A program made the translations under genes and the position numbers. This document shows, piece after piece, positions 31,878-35,138 of a DNA stretch of 35,138 nt. Position 1 is the stretch's first letter, and each line of letters opens with the position of its first letter. The notes under the pieces are model-generated. The model did not search any database and was not told the origin of the DNA. It saw only the letters and a list, made by a program, of their open reading frames with translations. Origin of the DNA: an uncultured Cloacibacillus sp. (lineage in GTDB: Bacteria > Synergistota > Synergistia > Synergistales > Synergistaceae); the NCBI GenBank assembly GCA_900545755.1, contig URAG01000017.1:1-35138 (forward strand), written 5' to 3'.

Positions 31878-31906
31878 AGTATAATGCTTATCAACTTGAA
31901 GTGCAA
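31878..31906 (-). promoter_or_regulatory. Sigma-70 promoter of the rqcP-rex unit
   Basis: Minus-strand TTGCAC (31901-31906) and TATACT (31878-31883) are 17 bases apart. The predicted start is near 31871, leaving a leader of about 20 bases before the TTG of the S4 gene. It lies just after the rpoD terminator. Confidence 0.75.
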
Positions 31907-31927
31907 TAAAAGCTGGTAAGCAAAATA

Positions 31928-31954
31928 CAAAGAAACACCCGGCTAGGCCGGGTG
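31928..31954 (-). terminator. Rho-independent terminator of dnaG-rpoD
   Basis: CACCCGGC and GCCGGGTG form a perfect eight-pair GC-rich stem around a three-base loop (31936-31954), followed on the minus strand by TTTCTTTG. It starts eight bases after the rpoD stop. Confidence 0.88.
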
Positions 31955-31961
31955 CCGTGTT

Positions 31962-33296
31962 TTATTCTAGGAAATCCTTCAGCTTTTTGCTGCGGCTCGG
32001 GTGGCGCAGCTTGCGGAGAGCCTTCGCCTCTATCTGCCTTATGCGTTCCCTCGTTACCCCGAAACGTCTTCCGACTTCTTCTAGAGTATGAGCATGGCCG
32101 TCCTCAAGACCGAAACGTAGGCGAAGCACCTCGCGTTCCCTATCGGTGAGGTCGTCGAGCATTTCATCAAGCTGTTCGCGAAGTATTTGGCTTGCGGCAG
32201 CTTCTTCGGGGCTCGGAAGATCCTTATCCTCAAGGAAGTCGCCCAGCTGGCTGTCCTCCTCCTCGCCGATAGGCGTCTCGAGCGAGACTGGCTCCTGGGC
32301 GATTCGCTGTATTTCCTCTACCCTGTCGGACGGGATTTCCATGCCGGCCGCGATTTCTTCGGCTGTCGGTTCGCGCCCGAGTTTCTGTACGAGCTGGCGT
32401 GAAACGCGAATGAGCTTGTTGATAGTCTCGACCATGTGAACCGGTATGCGTATCGTGCGAGCCTGGTCGGCTATGGCGCGCGTTATCGCTTGGCGTATCC
32501 ACCACGTCGCGTATGTACTGAACTTGTACCCTTTGTGGTAGTCGAACTTTTCTACCGCGCGGATGAGTCCGAGGTTGCCCTCCTGGATGAGGTCCAGGAA
32601 GAGCATTCCACGCCCGATGTATTTCTTCGCTATACTGACGACAAGGCGCAGGTTCGCCTCTACAAGCGCATCCTTGCACGAGGCGTCGCCTGCCTCAACG
32701 CCCTTCGCGAGCTTGACTTCGTCCTCCGATGTAAGAAGCGGAATCTTTCCTATCTCGCGCAAATACATGCGAACTGGGTCCGAGAGCGGCAGATCCTCAA
32801 GGTCGCCCATGTCGTCGGCGGATGACGAGGCGAGAACCGTCTCTCCCTCCGACGGGTCTACTTTCGTCTTAGGCTCGTCGATTACGTCTACGCCAAGCTC
32901 CATGAGGTTCATGTATATATTGTCGAGGATGTCCGCCGTAAGAAAATCCTTCGGCATTTTTTTCTCTATATCCTCGTATGTCACGAAGCCCTTTTCTCGT
33001 CCTTCGTGGAGCAGGTCGCGCACGTTATCTATGTACGCGCTGTAATCCGTTCCATCCTGGTCGTCGTTCGCAGCGCCGTTCGACTCTTCGTCTTCTTCGT
33101 CTTCGAGAGGAGCCATTACGTTGAGAAGTTCCGAGTCGTCCTCGACAGGGTCGAGCTTTTCCATCGCCGCGTCGTCAGGATAGCAGCCGTCTGCGCTTTC
33201 GCTCTCCTGCGGCGCTTCAGCGCCGCCAGCCGCGTCTGTAATAGGGGACTTTTCTTCCGGCATCGTTTCTTCCGTCTTTTTCTTCGTTTTTTTCAT
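31962..33296 (-). CDS. rpoD: Primary sigma factor RpoD (sigma-70/SigA)
   Basis: This is the housekeeping sigma factor. The 444-residue protein has an acidic, Glu/Asp-rich N-terminus (about 1-85), a region 1.1-like segment, region 1.2 ([16 protein letters not shown]), region 2 with [26 protein letters not shown] and the -10-reading [17 protein letters not shown], region 3, and region 4 with the [23 protein letters not shown]. It lacks the large non-conserved insert of Proteobacterial RpoD and is closer to SigA in length. The ATG overlaps the dnaG stop by four bases, showing translational coupling as in the dnaG-rpoD pair of many bacteria. Confidence 0.97.
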   Translation of the reverse strand: MKKTKKKTEETMPEEKSPITDAAGGAEAPQESESADGCYPDDAAMEKLDPVEDDSELLNVMAPLEDEEDEESNGAANDDQDGTDYSAYIDNVRDLLHEGREKGFVTYEDIEKKMPKDFLTADILDNIYMNLMELGVDVIDEPKTKVDPSEGETVLASSSADDMGDLEDLPLSDPVRMYLREIGKIPLLTSEDEVKLAKGVEAGDASCKDALVEANLRLVVSIAKKYIGRGMLFLDLIQEGNLGLIRAVEKFDYHKGYKFSTYATWWIRQAITRAIADQARTIRIPVHMVETINKLIRVSRQLVQKLGREPTAEEIAAGMEIPSDRVEEIQRIAQEPVSLETPIGEEEDSQLGDFLEDKDLPSPEEAAASQILREQLDEMLDDLTDREREVLRLRFGLEDGHAHTLEEVGRRFGVTRERIRQIEAKALRKLRHPSRSKKLKDFLE

Positions 33297-35053
33297 GCCT
33301 TCATGTTCCCTCCTTTTAGTAATTTCGTATATTGCAAATATTTTCTATATTCCTCGTCTTCGGCATCGGTGATGCTTCCGTTCTTTATTTTCGTAAGTAT
33401 AGGCTGCACATGTTTCTTTATAAAAATTTTCCTTAGCTCATCAATGAGTTTACCAGCCGTTTCCGGCGATATTCCTTCTCGCGCCAGCAGGCCGTTGCCG
33501 CGCGCAATTATCCTCATCCCTTTTTCGTCGTTCATCTGCTGCCAGCGCCGCTCGAGCGCCTCAGGCTCGTCGCCGGACATCAAAGCGTATATGACGGCGC
33601 GCACAGACTCGTCTGAAACATAAAGCGCGATCTTATTCATATCGCACGAAGCGCGCATTGCTTCGTCATTCCACAGCAGGCTGCATACCATATATTCAAC
33701 GTCGTCGCCGAAAGTCTCCGTCTCTCCCGCTGTACCATTCGCCTTGTCTAAGGTCACCGGCGCTGCGCTGGCGCGGCGTGCTTCTGCGGTTTCATGTTTT
33801 CGCTGTGCGTCTATAAGCGCCTTTACTTCGTGCGGAAACACCCCTAATGTTTCGCTTAGTTCGTCAATGTATGGCGAGACATCAAAAACCGGCAGCGAAG
33901 CTAAGCCTTCAAAGAGGTCCTTACGCGCCGCCGGCGCGCGCTGCGGGTCTCTAAGCGCCCCGCGTCTCAAGCGCACATGGTAAAGCGGCAGAGGCAGCGC
34001 CGATTCTATAGATTTTTCAAAGAGCTCGCGTCCATCCGGCAAAAGAAGAAGCTCATCCGGATCTTTGCCGCTATGCCAAATGACACGCTTTGCGGTCACA
34101 CCCTCAGCCTGAAGCATATACATGGCGCGGAGCGCGGCTTCTTCACCAGCAGAGTCAGAATCATAGCACACATAGCACAATCCCGTCATCCTTTTTATCA
34201 GCGATGCCTGCACGGAGGTAAGGGCTGTACCCAGCGAGGCGACGGTATTCGTGTATCCGCAGAGGTGCGCGCGTATCGCGTCCATGTATCCTTCAACAAG
34301 TATCGCGCAATTCTTTGATGCAATCGCCGCCTTTGCTTTGTTCAGCAGGTAAAGGTTGTGTCTTTTGTTGAAGACGCGGCTCTCCGGGCTGTTCAGATAC
34401 TTCGCGCCGTCGCCGTCTAGAATGCGCCCGCCGAAGCCCACGACGCGCCCCGTCATGTTGTATATCGGGAACATTATCCTGCCCCGGAAGCGATCGTAGC
34501 AGCCCCCATTACGCCCTGGAACTGCAAGCCCTCCCTCGACAGCCTGCTCGTCGGATATTCCTCTGCGCCGCAGATAGCGCGTAAGAGAATCCCATGATGT
34601 CGGAGCCCATCCGATCTCGAAACGCACAGCGTCCGACTGGGTTAGCGAGCGACGCTCAAGATACTTGCGCGCCGCTTCGCCTTCCGGGGCTTTCAGTGCC
34701 CCCATAAAAAATTCAAGAGCTGCCTTGTTGGCGTCAACGCTTCCGCGAGGGGCTCCGCTTCCAGGGCGGCTAGTCAAGGTCACGCCAGCTTTTTCTGCGA
34801 GACGCTCAAGAGCTTCGCGGAACTCCAGATGCTCTTTTTCCATAACGAACGAAAAAACGTCCCCGCCTTTGCCACAACCGAAGCAGTGAAAGGTCTGGCG
34901 CTCAGGCGACACAGAGAACGACGGCGTTTTTTCATTATGAAATGGACAGCACCCCCAATAAGTCTGCCCCTTTTTTTTGAGCTGGACATATTCAGATATA
35001 ACCTCGACGATGTCGAGCCTTGATTTTATTTCACGGACATCGTCTGACGCCAT
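33293..35053 (-). CDS. dnaG: DNA primase DnaG
   Basis: DnaG makes RNA primers at the replication fork. The 586-residue protein has an N-terminal CHC2 zinc ribbon (Cys36, His39, Cys57, Cys60), the catalytic core, and a TOPRIM domain with [10 protein letters not shown] and the following [11 protein letters not shown]. The C-terminal part (about 420-586), which would bind DnaB helicase, is poorly conserved. I chose ATG at 35053 because GGAGG lies seven bases upstream and the protein then begins [15 protein letters not shown], as other primases do. It is coupled with rpoD, and a strong hairpin lies 29-65 bases upstream of the start. Confidence 0.96.
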   Translation of the reverse strand: MASDDVREIKSRLDIVEVISEYVQLKKKGQTYWGCCPFHNEKTPSFSVSPERQTFHCFGCGKGGDVFSFVMEKEHLEFREALERLAEKAGVTLTSRPGSGAPRGSVDANKAALEFFMGALKAPEGEAARKYLERRSLTQSDAVRFEIGWAPTSWDSLTRYLRRRGISDEQAVEGGLAVPGRNGGCYDRFRGRIMFPIYNMTGRVVGFGGRILDGDGAKYLNSPESRVFNKRHNLYLLNKAKAAIASKNCAILVEGYMDAIRAHLCGYTNTVASLGTALTSVQASLIKRMTGLCYVCYDSDSAGEEAALRAMYMLQAEGVTAKRVIWHSGKDPDELLLLPDGRELFEKSIESALPLPLYHVRLRRGALRDPQRAPAARKDLFEGLASLPVFDVSPYIDELSETLGVFPHEVKALIDAQRKHETAEARRASAAPVTLDKANGTAGETETFGDDVEYMVCSLLWNDEAMRASCDMNKIALYVSDESVRAVIYALMSGDEPEALERRWQQMNDEKGMRIIARGNGLLAREGISPETAGKLIDELRKIFIKKHVQPILTKIKNGSITDAEDEEYRKYLQYTKLLKGGNMKA

Positions 35054-35081
35054 TATCCAGCCTCCGTCGTCTGAAAACAAG

Positions 35082-35118
35082 AAAATCAGAGGGAGAGCTT
35101 CACTCTCCCTCTAATTTT
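35082..35118 (-). terminator. Hairpin/terminator in the dnaG leader
   Basis: A perfect 10-pair stem (AGAGGGAGAG with CTCTCCCTCT) closes a five-base loop and is extended by an A/T stretch on each side, so it can act as a terminator in both directions. On the minus strand it is followed by GATTTTCTTGTTTTC. It lies 29 bases ahead of dnaG, too near to leave room for an ordinary promoter in between. It either ends an upstream gene outside the window or attenuates dnaG-rpoD. Confidence 0.7.
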
Positions 35119-35138
35119 GATTATCACATATTCCGCTT

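Noticed and set aside
31866..31906. A TTTCACA half-site near the rqcP promoter as a Rex operator
   Set aside because: The matching TTGTGAA half is absent, so the palindromic Rex consensus is not met.
1..35138. Mobile elements, CRISPR arrays, tRNA or rRNA genes, prophage or defence islands
   Set aside because: No repeats, cloverleaf-like stretches, transposase or integrase motifs, or composition breaks were seen; the whole window is accounted for by housekeeping genes.

Overview
The window is a gene-dense, GC-rich stretch of bacterial chromosome in which every protein gene I can support (33) lies on the minus strand. The largest gap without a gene is about 180 bases. The gene set is housekeeping: envelope growth, division-site placement, chromosome organisation, translation, protein export, stringent response and transcription/replication initiation. 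A secretin-type pilus operon shows that the cell has an outer membrane. Diderm genes combined with a Clostridia-like order (radC-mreBCD-PBP2-minCDE-rodA-radical SAM-DUF2344-rng) and frequent AUA isoleucine codons in GC-rich DNA suggest a member of the Synergistota, perhaps near Cloacibacillus. That placement is inference from gene content and was not tested by alignment.

Reading in the direction of transcription (right to left), the layout is as follows. (1) dnaG-rpoD, preceded by a perfect 10-bp hairpin and closed by a strong terminator at about 31.93-31.95 kb. (2) An S4-domain ribosome quality-control protein (rqcP-like) and the redox repressor rex, behind a good sigma-70 promoter. (3) yajC-secD-secF, closed by a strong terminator at about 27.86-27.90 kb. 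(4) A long run of 21 close or overlapping genes from a LapA-like membrane protein to metG: lapA-like, recJ, rel, dtd, an MBL hydrolase, radC, mreB, mreC, mreD, mrdA, minC, minD, minE, rodA, a TIGR03960-type radical SAM protein, its DUF2344 partner, rng, smc, trmN6-like, rsmI and metG. No clear terminator interrupts it, but internal promoters are likely. (5) After a 181-bp gap carrying two hairpins and a near-consensus promoter, the type IV pilus operon pilM-N-O-P-Q, whose last gene runs off the left edge.

The central block joins cell-wall elongation (MreBCD, PBP2, RodA) with division-site selection (MinCDE) and then RNA decay and chromosome condensation (Rng, SMC). PilMNOP would form the inner-membrane alignment complex that connects to the PilQ outer-membrane pore. 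Rel, RecJ and Dtd provide stress signalling, recombination and translation proofreading.

I find no mobile element, CRISPR array, tRNA, rRNA or prophage, and no evidence of a new multi-gene system. The most unusual signals are residue-level departures in well-known families. PilM has Tyr where the actin fold normally has both phosphate-loop Asp residues, MreB has Asn in its second phosphate loop, and Rel has an acidic LFDD motif where bifunctional enzymes carry RxKD despite an intact hydrolase domain. Other points of interest are the hairpin just ahead of dnaG and the many TTG starts.
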